64,000 bases of DNA from Sporosarcina beigongshangi (lineage in GTDB: Bacteria; Actinomycetota; Actinomycetes; Actinomycetales; Micrococcaceae). Of this stretch, positions 10,224 to 19,225 are shown piece by piece. The notes below the pieces were generated by a model. It searched no databases. It saw only the letters and a list, made by a program, of their open reading frames with translations, and was not told where the DNA came from. Within the stretch, counting starts at the first letter, position 1; every line of letters starts with the position of its first letter. The stretch covers positions 339,573 to 403,572 of the forward strand of contig NZ_JADHDY010000002.1 of the NCBI RefSeq assembly GCF_016820535.1. Direction: 5' to 3'. The position numbers were made by a program, and so were the translations under genes.

Positions 10224-10640
10224 ATGCTTATCCCACGTCGAGTAAAGCACCGTAAGCAGCACCACCCCGGCCGTTCGGGCCAGGCTACCGGCGGCACCAC
10301 GGTTTCGTTCGGCGAGTGGGGCATTCAGGCCCTCTCCCCGGCATACGTGACCAACCGCCAGATCGAGTCCGCTCGTATCGCCATGACCCGTCACATCAAG
10401 CGTGGAGGTAAGGTGTGGATCAACATCTACCCTGACCGTCCCTTGACCAAGAAGCCGGCCGAAACCCGCATGGGTTCCGGTAAGGGTTCACCCGAGTGGT
10501 GGATCGCCAACGTCAAGCCGGGCCGTGTTCTCTTTGAACTCTCCGGTGTATCAGAAGAGGTAGCACGCGAGGCCCTGCGCCTGGCAATCCACAAGCTACC
10601 GTTGAAAGCACGCATTGTGCGTCGCGAAGGTGGTGAGTAG
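10224..10640 (+). CDS. rplP: 50S ribosomal protein L16
   Basis: A 138-residue uL16, which contacts the A-site tRNA. It starts [20 protein letters not shown], and contains the family signatures [20 protein letters not shown] and [26 protein letters not shown]. The ATG directly abuts the rpsC stop, with an AGAAGGAGGAG Shine-Dalgarno inside the end of rpsC. rpmC begins 2 bp downstream. Confidence 0.98.
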   Translation: MLIPRRVKHRKQHHPGRSGQATGGTTVSFGEWGIQALSPAYVTNRQIESARIAMTRHIKRGGKVWINIYPDRPLTKKPAETRMGSGKGSPEWWIANVKPGRVLFELSGVSEEVAREALRLAIHKLPLKARIVRREGGE

Positions 10641-10642
10641 AG

Positions 10643-10966
10643 ATGTCAGTTGGTTCCAAGGAACTTGCCCCTGCACAGCTTGACGGGTTCGACAATGCAC
10701 GTCTTGTTGAAGAACTCCGCAAGGCTAAGGAAGAACTGTTCAACCTGCGCTTCCAGTCGGCCACCGGCCAGCTGGAAAGCCACGGCCGTCTGCGTGTTGT
10801 AAAGCGCGACATCGCCCGCATCTACACGGTGCTGCGCGAACGCGAGCTGGGCATTCGCCCGGACGTGGTTGCCGCTGCACCCGTGGAGAAGGCCTCCAAG
10901 AAGGCTGACAAGGAAGCCAAGAAGGCCTCCAAGAAGGCTGAAACATCTGAGGAGGACGCCAAGTGA
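10643..10966 (+). CDS. rpmC: 50S ribosomal protein L29 with Lys/Ala-rich tail
   Basis: A 107-residue uL29, which sits by the exit tunnel next to L23. The core with [27 protein letters not shown] and [20 protein letters not shown] is normal. After about residue 78 there is an added tail made of near-repeats of KKADKEAK and [11 protein letters not shown]; most L29 proteins end at 65-80 residues. The last 4 bp overlap rpsQ. Confidence 0.96.
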   Translation: MSVGSKELAPAQLDGFDNARLVEELRKAKEELFNLRFQSATGQLESHGRLRVVKRDIARIYTVLRERELGIRPDVVAAAPVEKASKKADKEAKKASKKAETSEEDAK

Positions 10967-11259
10967 GCGATTCTGTAAACAACACTGAAAATGGCGTGGA
11001 GACGCCAGTACGCAACGAGCGCAAGAAGCTCCGTGGCTACGTTGTCTCTGACAAGATGGAAAAGACCATCGTTGTTGAGGTCGAAGACCGCGTAAAGCAC
11101 GCGCTTTACGGCAAGGTTCTGCGCCGCAACAAGAAGTACAAGGCTCACGATGAAGAGAACAGCGCCGGCATCGGCGACCTGGTCATCATCAGCGAGACCC
11201 GCCCGCTCTCCGCAACCAAGCGTTTCCGCCTGGTTGAGATCGTTGAGAAGGCCAAGTAA
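10963..11259 (+). CDS. rpsQ: 30S ribosomal protein S17
   Basis: A 98-residue uS17, an early 16S rRNA binder with an OB fold. The GTG start overlaps the rpmC stop by 4 bp. The first 20 or so residues are a non-conserved extension; then comes [27 protein letters not shown] and the signature [23 protein letters not shown]. It is the last gene before a strong terminator hairpin, so it closes the S10 operon here. Confidence 0.97.
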   Translation: MSDSVNNTENGVETPVRNERKKLRGYVVSDKMEKTIVVEVEDRVKHALYGKVLRRNKKYKAHDEENSAGIGDLVIISETRPLSATKRFRLVEIVEKAK

Positions 11260-11293
11260 GCACTTTCACCTCGGTGAACATGTGAGCTGAAGC

Positions 11294-11338
11294 GTTGGGC
11301 CCGTTGCCACCTGTGGCGGCGGGCCCAACTGCCTTTTA
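11294..11338 (+). terminator. Terminator closing the S10 operon
   Basis: A perfect 10-bp stem, GTTGGGCCCG (11294-11303) with CGGGCCCAAC (11320-11329), is followed by TGCCTTTT. It lies 34 bp after the rpsQ stop and separates rpsQ from rplN, which are often co-transcribed in other bacteria. Confidence 0.75.
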
Positions 11339-11701
11339 AGCACGACGGCGGTGCCCGGCGAAAGTGGGCGAGGTTACGCCCGTGGTGGGCCGGCAGCGCT
11401 CCCCGGGGCCACGCCGTCGTGCTAAGATTATTTATTGCTGCGCTTTTTCTGTGCCACCAAACGGTTGGCGGCAGTGGGTGCGCAATTACCTCGTAAATGC
11501 TTCGTGCCACTACAAACTGCCGTCTGGCGCGTGACTTGTTCACGCATTGGGCCGGAACGGAAAGTGCAGTTGGCATGAAATGTTTAGGCGCGTTGTGGCA
11601 AAATCCAGGCGCGTCGAGAGACATCCCGAACAATACGTTCCGCAAGGCTTGTCCACAGATGGCTTGTGTCCAAGAACCGGCGCGACGAACAGGAGATACT
11701 A
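11339..11701 (+). promoter_or_regulatory. Leader/promoter region upstream of rplN with distant inverted repeat
   Basis: No gene was found here. A perfect 12-bp inverted repeat, AGCACGACGGCG (11339-11350) and CGCCGTCGTGCT (11412-11423), is separated by 61 bp, and the AT-rich run AAGATTATTTATT follows it at once. It could be a second terminator-like structure or a leader fold. The rplN operon needs its own promoter in this gap; no clear -35/-10 pair could be fixed. The rplN ribosome-binding site AGGAGA is at 11691-11696. Confidence 0.4.
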
Positions 11702-12070
11702 GTGATTCAGCAGGAGTCGCGGCTTAAGGTCGCCGACAACACGGGTGCCAAGGAAATCTTGACCATCCGCGTTCTCGGTGGATCCGGGCGCCGTTACGCA
11801 GGCATTGGCGACACCATTGTCGCAACCGTCAAGGATGCTATTCCCGGCGGTAACGTAAAGAAGGGTGACGTCGTCAAGGCTGTCATCGTTCGCACCAAGA
11901 AGGAACGCCGTCGTCCAGACGGTTCCTACATCAAGTTCGATGAGAATGCAGCTGTCATTCTCAAGGCTGACGGGGACCCCCGCGGTACCCGTATCTTCGG
12001 CCCGGTTGGACGTGAACTTCGCGACAAGAAGTTCATGAAGATCATCTCGTTGGCTCCGGAGGTGCTGTAA
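11702..12070 (+). CDS. rplN: 50S ribosomal protein L14
   Basis: A 122-residue uL14 at the 50S-30S interface. The GTG at 11702 is chosen over an in-frame start at 11666: it gives the universal N-terminus (M)[17 protein letters not shown], the exact family length of 122, and sits after AGGAGA with normal spacing. The signature [28 protein letters not shown] is present. It opens the spc operon and is followed by rplX after 3 bp. Confidence 0.97.
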   Translation: MIQQESRLKVADNTGAKEILTIRVLGGSGRRYAGIGDTIVATVKDAIPGGNVKKGDVVKAVIVRTKKERRRPDGSYIKFDENAAVILKADGDPRGTRIFGPVGRELRDKKFMKIISLAPEVL

Positions 12071-12073
12071 CTT

Positions 12074-12436
12074 ATGGCAAAGATCAAGAAGGGTGACCTG
12101 GTTCAGGTCATCACAGGCGCCAAGGCTGAGCGTGGCGGCGACCGTGGCAAGCAGGGCAAGGTCCTGAAGGTATACACCGATTCCAACCGCGTGTTGGTCG
12201 AGGGCGTCAACCGCGTCACCAAGCACACCAAGGCCGGCCAGACCGATCGTGGCACCAACACCGGTGGCATTGAAATCGTCGAGGCACCCATTCACATCTC
12301 CAACGTTGCTGTAGTGGATCCGTCCACGAAGAAGCCGACACGTGTTGGCTACCGCATCGAAACCGTTGAGCGCGATGGCCGCAAGCGTGAAGTACGCATC
12401 CGCGTTGCCAAGACCTCGGGGAAGGACCTGGCATGA
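12074..12436 (+). CDS. rplX: 50S ribosomal protein L24
   Basis: A 120-residue uL24, one of the assembly initiators. It has the KOW motif [29 protein letters not shown] near the N-terminus and [24 protein letters not shown] in the middle. The last 4 bp overlap rplE (ATGA). Confidence 0.97.
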   Translation: MAKIKKGDLVQVITGAKAERGGDRGKQGKVLKVYTDSNRVLVEGVNRVTKHTKAGQTDRGTNTGGIEIVEAPIHISNVAVVDPSTKKPTRVGYRIETVERDGRKREVRIRVAKTSGKDLA

Positions 12437-13017
12437 GCGCCGTAGTTGCAGAGAACACACCGAAGATCACCCCCCGCCTGAAGGCCCGCTACGCAGCGGA
12501 CATCAAGGCGACCCTGATCGAGGAGTTCAAGTACGCAAACGTCAACCAGGTTCCGCGCCTGGTGAAGGTTGTTGTCAACATGGGTGTTGGAGATGCCGCC
12601 AAGGACTCCAAGCTCATTGACGGCGCTGTTCGCGACCTCACCGCCATCACCGGCCAGAAGCCCCAGGTTTCCAAGGCCCGCAAGTCGATCGCACAGTTCA
12701 AGCTGCGCGAAGGCATGCCGATCGGCTGCCACGCAACCTTGCGCGGCGACCGCATGTGGGAATTCGTGGACCGCTTGGTCACCCTCGCACTGCCCCGTAT
12801 CCGCGACTTCCGCGGCCTGAGCGGCAAGCAGTTCGATGGCAACGGCAACTACACCTTCGGTCTGACCGAGCAGGTTATGTTCCACGAGATCGACCAGGAC
12901 TCCATTGACCGCCCCCGCGGCATGGACATCACCGTCGTGACCACCGCCAAGACAGATGACGAAGGCCGCGCGCTGCTTAAGGCGCTTGGCTTCCCGTTCA
13001 AATCCGAAGATAAATAA
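12433..13017 (+). CDS. rplE: 50S ribosomal protein L5
   Basis: A 194-residue uL5, a 5S rRNA binder in the central protuberance. It shows [24 protein letters not shown], the signature [35 protein letters not shown], and the typical [32 protein letters not shown] short N-terminal extension precedes the conserved part. After it there are only 103 bp to rpsH, and the zinc-type S14 gene that many actinobacteria carry here is absent. Confidence 0.98.
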   Translation: MSAVVAENTPKITPRLKARYAADIKATLIEEFKYANVNQVPRLVKVVVNMGVGDAAKDSKLIDGAVRDLTAITGQKPQVSKARKSIAQFKLREGMPIGCHATLRGDRMWEFVDRLVTLALPRIRDFRGLSGKQFDGNGNYTFGLTEQVMFHEIDQDSIDRPRGMDITVVTTAKTDDEGRALLKALGFPFKSEDK

Positions 13018-13120
13018 TCTACGTAACAGGTCCGTTCTGCGGGGCCGGCTCCATGGACATTAATTTCATGCCGCCGGTATGCCGCGAAGGAAACCGTTAC
13101 GAGGAAGGGCAAGCGCCCAA

Positions 13121-13519
13121 ATGACAATGACAGATCCTGTCGCAGACATGCTTACGCGTCTGCGCAACGCAAACTCGGCACACCACGACACCGTGTCCAT
13201 GCCGTTCAGCAAGCTCAAGGGCCACGTCGCCGACATCCTCAAGGCAGAGGGCTACATCTCCGCCTGGAAGGTTGAAGACGCCGAAGTTGGCAAGAAGCTG
13301 ACCATCGACTTGAAGTACGGTCCCGCACGCGAGCGTTCAATCGCCGGCCTGCGCCGCATCTCCAAGCCCGGACTGCGCGTTTACGCAAAGTCCACCAACC
13401 TGCCCAGCGTTTTGGGTGGGCTGGGTGTCGCCATCCTGTCGACGTCTTCCGGTCTGCTGACCGACCGTCAGGCTGCCAAGAAGGGCGTGGGTGGGGAAGT
13501 CCTCGCCTACGTCTGGTAG
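13121..13519 (+). CDS. rpsH: 30S ribosomal protein S8
   Basis: A 132-residue uS8, a central-domain 16S rRNA binder and in Escherichia coli the repressor of the spc operon. The ATG at 13121 gives the family start [23 protein letters not shown] and normal length; an upstream in-frame start at 13079 only adds a non-conserved basic stretch. A GAGGAAGGG ribosome-binding site precedes it. The C-terminal signature [28 protein letters not shown] is intact. Confidence 0.98.
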   Translation: MTMTDPVADMLTRLRNANSAHHDTVSMPFSKLKGHVADILKAEGYISAWKVEDAEVGKKLTIDLKYGPARERSIAGLRRISKPGLRVYAKSTNLPSVLGGLGVAILSTSSGLLTDRQAAKKGVGGEVLAYVW

Positions 13520-13542
13520 TAGAGAGAGAAGGGAAAGAACTT

Positions 13543-14079
13543 ATGTCACGTATTGGACGTCTCCCCATCTCCGTGCCTGCCGGCGTAGAGGTCAAGATTG
13601 AAGATAGCCTTGTTTCCGTCAAGGGCCCGAAGGGAACGCTGGGACTCACCATTGCCAGCCCCATCACGGCAGTCCTCGAAGAAAACACCATCACGGTTAG
13701 CCGCCCCAACGATGAGCGTGATTCACGCTCACTCCACGGCCTGACTCGCACCCTCATTGATAACCTGATCATCGGTGTCACTGCAGGCTACGAGAAGAAG
13801 CTGGAAATCGTTGGTACCGGTTACCGCGTAGTTGCCAAGGGCAAGGACCTTGAGTTCGCTCTGGGCTTCAGCCACCCGGTCCTCATTGAGGCCCCGGAAG
13901 GCATCACACTGGCCGTTGAGAGCCCCACAAAGCTCTCCGTGTCAGGCATTGACAAGCAGCAGGTGGGCGAAGTTGCTGCCAACATCCGCAAGCTGCGCAA
14001 GCCCGACCCGTACAAGGGTAAGGGCGTACGCTACGCCGGCGAAATCATCCGCCGCAAGGTCGGAAAGGCTGGTAAGTAA
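13543..14079 (+). CDS. rplF: 50S ribosomal protein L6
   Basis: A 178-residue uL6 located near the factor-binding site. The start [20 protein letters not shown] and the C-terminal signature [26 protein letters not shown] are typical. It stands 23 bp after rpsH with an AGAAGGGAAAG ribosome-binding site, and rplR begins 2 bp downstream. Confidence 0.98.
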   Translation: MSRIGRLPISVPAGVEVKIEDSLVSVKGPKGTLGLTIASPITAVLEENTITVSRPNDERDSRSLHGLTRTLIDNLIIGVTAGYEKKLEIVGTGYRVVAKGKDLEFALGFSHPVLIEAPEGITLAVESPTKLSVSGIDKQQVGEVAANIRKLRKPDPYKGKGVRYAGEIIRRKVGKAGK

Positions 14080-14081
14080 CC

Positions 14082-14453
14082 ATGGCACTGTCCGTAAGAG
14101 GAAAGTCCAAGGCCGCAGCACGCGGCCGTCGCCACCTGCGTGTGCGCAAGCGCATCAGCGGCACCACTGTGCGTCCGCGCCTGGTGGTCAACCGTTCGGC
14201 ACGCCACGTATTCGTGCAGGTCATTGATGACACCCGGGGCCTGACCCTGGCGTCGGCATCAACCCTGGAAGCCGATCTGCGCGCATTTGACGGTGACAAG
14301 ACCGCCAAGGCCAAGCGCGTTGGCGAGCTCGTTGCAGAGCGCGCCAAGGCTGCAGGCATTGAAGCTGTTGTGTTCGACCGTGGCGGCAACCGCTACCACG
14401 GCCGTGTCGCAGCCATTGCTGATGGCGCACGTGAAGGCGGTCTGGCACTGTGA
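14082..14453 (+). CDS. rplR: 50S ribosomal protein L18
   Basis: A 123-residue uL18, which binds 5S rRNA with L5. [35 protein letters not shown] and the C-terminal [25 protein letters not shown] are family signatures. The stop overlaps the first possible rpsE start (GTGA) by 4 bp. Confidence 0.98.
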   Translation: MALSVRGKSKAAARGRRHLRVRKRISGTTVRPRLVVNRSARHVFVQVIDDTRGLTLASASTLEADLRAFDGDKTAKAKRVGELVAERAKAAGIEAVVFDRGGNRYHGRVAAIADGAREGGLAL

Positions 14454-15163
14454 CCGAAAACATCAACAAGGAGAACACTGTGTCAGAAGCAACTGCAGCT
14501 GACGGTGCAGCCGCGAAGACTGAGACTGCTGCAGGCGCCGATAGCGCCCGTGGCCGTGGCGGTCGCGACGGTGCTCGTGGAGGCCGCGAAGGCGGTCGCG
14601 ACGGCGGCCGTGGCCGTGGCGGTCGTGACGGTGGACGCGAGGCTGAGAAGAGCCAGTTCATCGAGCGCGTAGTCAACATCAACCGTGTTGCCAAGGTTGT
14701 CAAGGGTGGTCGTCGCTTCAGCTTCACCGCTCTCGTCATCGTTGGTGACGGCAACGGCATGGTTGGCGTCGGCTATGGCAAGGCTAAGGAAGTTCCTGCC
14801 GCTATCGCCAAGGGTGTTGAAGAAGCCAAGAAGTCATTCTTCCGCGTCCCCATGGTGGGCAAGACCATTCCGCACCGCGTGCAGGGTGAGGCCGCTGCCG
14901 GCGTCGTCATGCTCCGTCCGGCTGCAGCTGGTACCGGTGTTATCGCCGGTGGCCCGGTTCGCGCCATCCTGGAATGCGTTGGCATCCACGACGTTCTGTC
15001 GAAGTCACTGGGTTCCTCCAACGCCATCAACATTGTTCACGCAACTGTTGCTGCCTTGAAGGGCCTGGAAGACCCCAAGGCTGTCGCGGCTCGCCGCGGC
15101 CTGCCTTTGGATGAAGTTGCTCCGGCCGTCCTGTTGCGCAACATGCAGAAGGCAGGTCTGTAA
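14450..15163 (+). CDS. rpsE: 30S ribosomal protein S5 with Gly/Arg/Asp-rich N-terminal extension
   Basis: Up to 237 residues. The GTG at 14450 overlaps the rplR stop by 4 bp; an internal GTG at 14480 has a better Shine-Dalgarno (AAGGAG, 14468-14473), so the true protein may be 10 residues shorter. The conserved part carries [32 protein letters not shown] (S5 dsRNA-binding fold), which governs decoding accuracy. Before it lies an N-terminal region of about 30 residues built from repeats of [13 protein letters not shown] and GGRDGGRG. Typical S5 has about 165-200 residues. Confidence 0.97.
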   Translation: MTENINKENTVSEATAADGAAAKTETAAGADSARGRGGRDGARGGREGGRDGGRGRGGRDGGREAEKSQFIERVVNINRVAKVVKGGRRFSFTALVIVGDGNGMVGVGYGKAKEVPAAIAKGVEEAKKSFFRVPMVGKTIPHRVQGEAAAGVVMLRPAAAGTGVIAGGPVRAILECVGIHDVLSKSLGSSNAINIVHATVAALKGLEDPKAVAARRGLPLDEVAPAVLLRNMQKAGL

Positions 15164-15375
15164 TGACTACACCGAAGAACATCCAGCCTTCCGACAAGAA
15201 GCTGGCAATCACGCAGATCAAGGGCGTCGTTGGCGCCAAGCAGAACCAGAAGGATTGCCTTCGTTCACTGGGCCTGAAGCGCATCGGTCACACCGTTGTT
15301 CGCCAGGCTGATGCAGTGACCGCTGGCATGATCAACACGGTCCCGCACCTGATCAAGGTTGAGGAGGCTAACTAA
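15163..15375 (+). CDS. rpmD: 50S ribosomal protein L30
   Basis: A 70-residue uL30. The core [33 protein letters not shown] is standard; the first ten residues are a small extension. The ATG shares one base with the rpsE stop (TAATG), so it is translationally coupled. Confidence 0.97.
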   Translation: MTTPKNIQPSDKKLAITQIKGVVGAKQNQKDCLRSLGLKRIGHTVVRQADAVTAGMINTVPHLIKVEEAN

Positions 15376-15376
15376 A

Positions 15377-15856
15377 GTGGCTGAGAAGAAGACTGCTGAA
15401 ACTGTTGAAAAGCAGAATGCACTGAAGGTCCACCACCTGCGTCCCGCACCGGGTGCCAAGACGGCTAAGACCCGTGTTGGCCGTGGTGAGGCTTCCAAGG
15501 GTAAGACCGCCGGTCGCGGTACCAAGGGTACCAAGGCTCGCTACCAGGTAAAGGCTGGCTTTGCCGGCGGCCAGCTGCCGCTGCACATGCGCCTGCCCAA
15601 GCTGCGCGGCTTCAAGAACCCGTTCCGCGTTGAGTTCCAGGTTGTTAACCTGGACCGCATCAACGAACTGTTCCCCGAAGGTGGCACCGTCACCGTTGAG
15701 GCACTCGTTGAGAAGGGCGCAGTTCGCAAGAACCAGCCCGTGAAGGTCCTCGGCACCGGCGACATTACCGTCAAGGTTGATGTTGCTGCCGATGCATTCT
15801 CCACAAGTGCAGTAGAGAAGATCACTGCCGCAGGTGGCACCACCACCGAACTGTAA
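15377..15856 (+). CDS. rplO: 50S ribosomal protein L15
   Basis: A 159-residue uL15, a late assembly protein. The GTG at 15377 is chosen because GAGGAGG lies about 10 bp upstream (inside the end of rpmD); a start at 15359 would add residues without support. The family core is [34 protein letters not shown]. The first 17 residues are a non-conserved extension. It is the last gene before the secY leader. Confidence 0.97.
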   Translation: MAEKKTAETVEKQNALKVHHLRPAPGAKTAKTRVGRGEASKGKTAGRGTKGTKARYQVKAGFAGGQLPLHMRLPKLRGFKNPFRVEFQVVNLDRINELFPEGGTVTVEALVEKGAVRKNQPVKVLGTGDITVKVDVAADAFSTSAVEKITAAGGTTTEL

Positions 15857-16077
15857 TACGTTCAAAAATGCGCACATCTAGCGACTAGACTCTTGGTGGG
15901 CGGAGCTCATGTTCCGCTCACCAGGGGTCTTTCGTTTTACGTGCACGGGGCTGTATCCTCCCGCTCAAATGTTGTGGTCATCCGTCACAGTTTCAGTGAG
16001 AGTGAGATCACCCACTAGACTCTGTCCTTGGGCTTCACTACGAAAGCCACACTCATTACTACACGTCAGGAGGACGC
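15857..16077 (+). promoter_or_regulatory. secY upstream region with twin TAGACT boxes and a terminator-like hairpin
   Basis: Two near-identical boxes, ACTAGACTCT (about 15884-15893) and ACTAGACTCT (about 16014-16023), lie 130 bp apart; each includes a TAGACT that could be a -10 element. Right after the first is a hairpin TGGTGGGCGGA (15894-15904) with TCCGCTCACCA (15913-15923), all paired with one G-U, followed by GGGGTCTTTCGTTTT, which looks like an intrinsic terminator for the spc operon. The second box would then drive secY-adk. Confidence 0.5.
15894..15938 (+). terminator. Terminator after rplO
   Basis: An 11-bp stem (15894-15904 with 15913-15923, one G-U pair) has an 8-nt loop and is followed by a T-rich tail ending in CGTTTT. 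It lies 37 bp after the rplO stop. Confidence 0.65.
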
Positions 16078-17403
16078 TTGCTATCCGCATTTGGCCGCGC
16101 CTTTCGCACGCCTGATCTGCGACGCAAGTTGTTGTTCACGCTGGGAATTATCGCCATCTTCCGCATGGGTGCCTTCATCCCATCGCCCGGTATTGATTAC
16201 CGCAACGTTCAACAGTGTGTGAATGCTGCTGACACCAGTCAGGGCATCTACCAGCTTGTCAACTTGTTCAGCGGCGGTGCCTTGCTGCAGGTTTCCATCT
16301 TCGCGCTGGGAATCATGCCATACATCACCGCGAGCATCATCGTCCAGCTGCTCCGTGTAGTCATCCCCCGTTTCCAGGAACTCCACCTCGAAGGTGCACA
16401 GGGCCAAGGCCAGCTCACGCAGTACACGCGCTACCTGACCATCGCCCTCGGCCTGCTCAACGCCACCACGCTGGTGACGCTGGCGCGTTCCGGACAGCTC
16501 TTTGCAGGCTGTGGAGCTGCCGGCACTTCCGGCGCCCTCATCCCGAACGACAGCCTGATTACGATCCTTCTGTTGATCATTACACTGACCGCCGGTTCCG
16601 GCTTGATCATGTGGATGGGCGAGCTCGTCACCGAAAAGGGTGTCGGAAACGGCATGTCCCTGCTGATCTTTGTGGCCATCGCCGCACAGTTCCCCACCTC
16701 CCTTGGCGCCATCCTGAAGACCCAGGGCTGGGGCACCTTCCTGACAGTCATGGTCGTCGGCCTGCTGGTCGTGGCACTTGTGGTGTTCGTGGAGCAGTCG
16801 CAGCGCCGCATCCCCGTCCAGTACGCCAAGCGCATGGTCGGACGCCGCACCATGGGTGGCACCAGCACCTACATCCCCATCAAGGTCAACATGGCCGGTG
16901 TTATCCCGGTCATCTTTGCCTCATCCATGCTTTACCTCCCGGCACTCATCGCCCAGTTCGCCACCCCGGCTAACGGGGCGGATGTGCCGGCGTGGATCGA
17001 ATGGATCAACAACTACCTCACGCGCGGCGATCACCCGATCTACATGCTGCTGTACTTCCTGTTGACCATTGGATTCACGTACTTCTACGTTGCCATCACC
17101 TTCAACCCTGAAGAAGTGTCCGACAACATGAAGAAGTACGGCGGGTTCATCCCCGGCATTCGTGCCGGGCGGCCCACGCAGGATTACCTGCAGTATGTAA
17201 TTTCACGCATCACGCTCCCGGGCTCAATGTACCTGGGTATTGTCGCCTTGATTCCGCTCATCGCCTTGGTGTTGGTGGGTGCCAACCAGAACTTCCCGTT
17301 CGGCGGCACCTCGATCCTGATTGTGGTTGGTGTTGGTTTGGAGACGGTCAAGCAGATTGATGCACAACTCCAGCAGCGTCACTACGAAGGGCTATTGCGA
17401 TGA
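16078..17403 (+). CDS. secY: Preprotein translocase subunit SecY
   Basis: A 441-residue SecY, the channel of the Sec translocon in the inner membrane. It starts at a TTG at 16078, placed by an AGGAGG at 16068-16073 and by the typical SecY N-terminus MLSAFGRAFRTPDLRRKLLFT. Ten hydrophobic segments are visible, with the signatures LGIMPYITASIIVQLL and the cytoplasmic GMSLLIFVAIAAQFP. The last 4 bp overlap adk, so the two are coupled. Confidence 0.98.
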   Translation: MLSAFGRAFRTPDLRRKLLFTLGIIAIFRMGAFIPSPGIDYRNVQQCVNAADTSQGIYQLVNLFSGGALLQVSIFALGIMPYITASIIVQLLRVVIPRFQELHLEGAQGQGQLTQYTRYLTIALGLLNATTLVTLARSGQLFAGCGAAGTSGALIPNDSLITILLLIITLTAGSGLIMWMGELVTEKGVGNGMSLLIFVAIAAQFPTSLGAILKTQGWGTFLTVMVVGLLVVALVVFVEQSQRRIPVQYAKRMVGRRTMGGTSTYIPIKVNMAGVIPVIFASSMLYLPALIAQFATPANGADVPAWIEWINNYLTRGDHPIYMLLYFLLTIGFTYFYVAITFNPEEVSDNMKKYGGFIPGIRAGRPTQDYLQYVISRITLPGSMYLGIVALIPLIALVLVGANQNFPFGGTSILIVVGVGLETVKQIDAQLQQRHYEGLLR

Positions 17404-17978
17404 CAAGAATGCTGATCATTGGACCTCCCGGGTCAGGCAAAGGAACACAGGCGGAGCGCATCACGGGAGAGCTGGGCATCGTAGCCATCTCCACCGGTGA
17501 CATCTTCCGTGCCAACGTCAAGGGTGAAACGCCGCTCGGCCTCGAAGCCAAGAAGTACATCGACAAGGGCGATTTCGTCCCTGACAGCGTCACCAACAAC
17601 ATGGTGCGCGCCCGCCTCGCGGAGAGCGACGTCGCCGACGGCTTCCTGCTGGACGGCTACCCGCGCACCTCTCCCCAGGTGGACGAGCTTGACGACATCC
17701 TGGCCTCGGCCGGCGTCGAACTCGACATTGTGGTCCAACTGACGGCCGACGACGAAGAGCTCGTCACACGCCTGCTGGGCCGTGCCCTGGAAACCGGGCG
17801 CACGGATGACACGGAAGAAGTCATCCGCCACCGCCTGGACCTGTACCGGGAACAGACCGAAGTTGTGGTGTCGCGCTATGCGGAGCGCGGCATCCTGGCG
17901 AAGGTCGACGGACTCGGCGAGATGGACGACGTGACCGCAAGGGTCATGGAAGCCATCAACAAGCGCAAGGCAGCCTAG
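17400..17978 (+). CDS. adk: Adenylate kinase
   Basis: A 192-residue enzyme that interconverts ATP + AMP and 2 ADP. The P-loop GPPGSGKGTQ is at about residues 8-17, the AMP-binding STGDIFRAN follows, and the signature FLLDGYPRTSPQ is intact. The LID is the short, zinc-free type. It is coupled to secY by a 4-bp overlap and followed by a strong terminator. Confidence 0.97.
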   Translation: MTRMLIIGPPGSGKGTQAERITGELGIVAISTGDIFRANVKGETPLGLEAKKYIDKGDFVPDSVTNNMVRARLAESDVADGFLLDGYPRTSPQVDELDDILASAGVELDIVVQLTADDEELVTRLLGRALETGRTDDTEEVIRHRLDLYREQTEVVVSRYAERGILAKVDGLGEMDDVTARVMEAINKRKAA

Positions 17979-18030
17979 CCTTTATTCCCGGCATTCAAGC
18001 AGGCGGAGCCTACAGGTACCGCTTGTGAAG

Positions 18031-18075
18031 GAGGGCCCCTTCCCGCACCTTGGGGAGGGGCCCTCAATCATTTTT
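18031..18075 (+). terminator. Terminator between adk and map
   Basis: A 14-bp stem GAGGGCCCCTTCCC (18031-18044) with GGGGAGGGGCCCTC (18052-18065), one G-U wobble and a 7-nt loop, is followed by AATCATTTTT. It lies between the adk stop (17978) and the map start (18093); map may be reached by read-through or by its own promoter. Confidence 0.85.
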
Positions 18076-18092
18076 AGCGAAAGGATTCTTTC

Positions 18093-18929
18093 ATGGCATT
18101 CGGCCAGCAAAGAATTGAATACAAGACCATCGACCAACTGCGCATCATGCGCCGCAGCGGGCTCATCCTCGACGCCGCACTGAAGACCACGGTTGCCGCC
18201 GTCGCCCCCGGCGTCACCACGGGCGAGCTGGACGCCGTTTTCGCCGCCGAACTGAAGAAGGCCGGTGCCACATCCAACTTCCTTGGCTACCACGGTTTCC
18301 CTGCCACCATCTGCACCTCAGTCAATGACGAAGTCGTCCACGGCATCCCGGGCAAGCGCGTGCTGGAGGCCGGTGACCTGGTCTCCATTGACGGCGGCGC
18401 CATCGTCGAGGGTTGGCACTCCGATTCGGCCCGCAGCGTGATCGTGGGCGGGCCGGCGGATGAGGACCCGGCCGACCGCCGCCTCTCAGACATCACGGAG
18501 GAAGCCATGTGGCGGGGCATCGCTGCCATGGCCACCGGAAAGTACGTGGGCGACATCGGCGACGCCATAGACGACTACGTCACCTCCCAGCCCGGAAAGG
18601 AACTGGGCATCCTGGAGGACTATGTGGGACACGGCATTGGCACCGCGATGCACATGGCCCCGGACGTGCTCAATTACTCCTCCAAGCACCGCGGCCCCAA
18701 GCTCAAACCCGGCATGTGCCTGGCGCTGGAGCCCATGCTGGTCCGCGGCGGCCTCGAAACAGTCACCCTTGATGACGACTGGACGGTCGTCACCACCGAC
18801 AAGGCCCGTGCCGCGCACTGGGAGCACTCGGTGGCACTGCACGCCAAGGGCATCTGGGTGCTCACCGCGGACGACGGCGGTGCGGAGCGGCTTGCGCCGT
18901 TGGGCGTCACCCCGGTGCCGCTGGACTAG
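18093..18929 (+). CDS. map: Methionine aminopeptidase type I
   Basis: A 278-residue dinuclear-metal enzyme that removes the initiator methionine. It has the type I fold without a zinc-binding N-terminal extension. Motifs include NEVVHGIPGKRVLEAGDLVSIDGG (first metal-binding Asp), HSDSARSV, YVGHGIGTAMHMAPDVLNY with the catalytic and metal-binding histidines, and CLALEPML with the metal-binding Glu. AAAGGA precedes the ATG. In most actinobacteria infA follows at once; here 5.7 kb intervenes. Confidence 0.96.
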   Translation: MAFGQQRIEYKTIDQLRIMRRSGLILDAALKTTVAAVAPGVTTGELDAVFAAELKKAGATSNFLGYHGFPATICTSVNDEVVHGIPGKRVLEAGDLVSIDGGAIVEGWHSDSARSVIVGGPADEDPADRRLSDITEEAMWRGIAAMATGKYVGDIGDAIDDYVTSQPGKELGILEDYVGHGIGTAMHMAPDVLNYSSKHRGPKLKPGMCLALEPMLVRGGLETVTLDDDWTVVTTDKARAAHWEHSVALHAKGIWVLTADDGGAERLAPLGVTPVPLD

Positions 18930-18974
18930 TGCAACGCAGCCGCCGCTGTCCCGTACGGGCAGCTCCGCCCGCCC

Positions 18975-19032
18975 ACCAACCCGCAGCAACTGCCGAGAAT
19001 CAGGTGATTCTGGGCAGTTGCTGCGGGTTGGT
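18975..19032. repeat. 58-bp near-perfect palindrome downstream of map
   Basis: The arms are 18975-19002 and 19005-19032, 28 nt each with one mismatch, and only GG between them. The arm core is CCCGCAGCAACTGCC / GGGCAGTTGCTGCGGG. It is followed by TGTTTAAG. It may act as a terminator for map, but it is much longer and more symmetric than the other terminators in the window. Confidence 0.8.
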
Positions 19033-19225
19033 TGTTTAAGCGGCGGGAATCCTTCGTGCGGGGCCAAGTCTTTGGTGCCTGTTTGCCTTCGGTCCACCTC
19101 GCCTCCACCCGCAGGGCAATTAGCCTCCATAACGTGGTCTGTGACGCCAAGGGGGCGGCACCGGACAATCGTGCAGGCCTCCTCTGGCCACAAGGTTTGG
19201 TTACAAAGCAGAGGAGTGCAACGGT

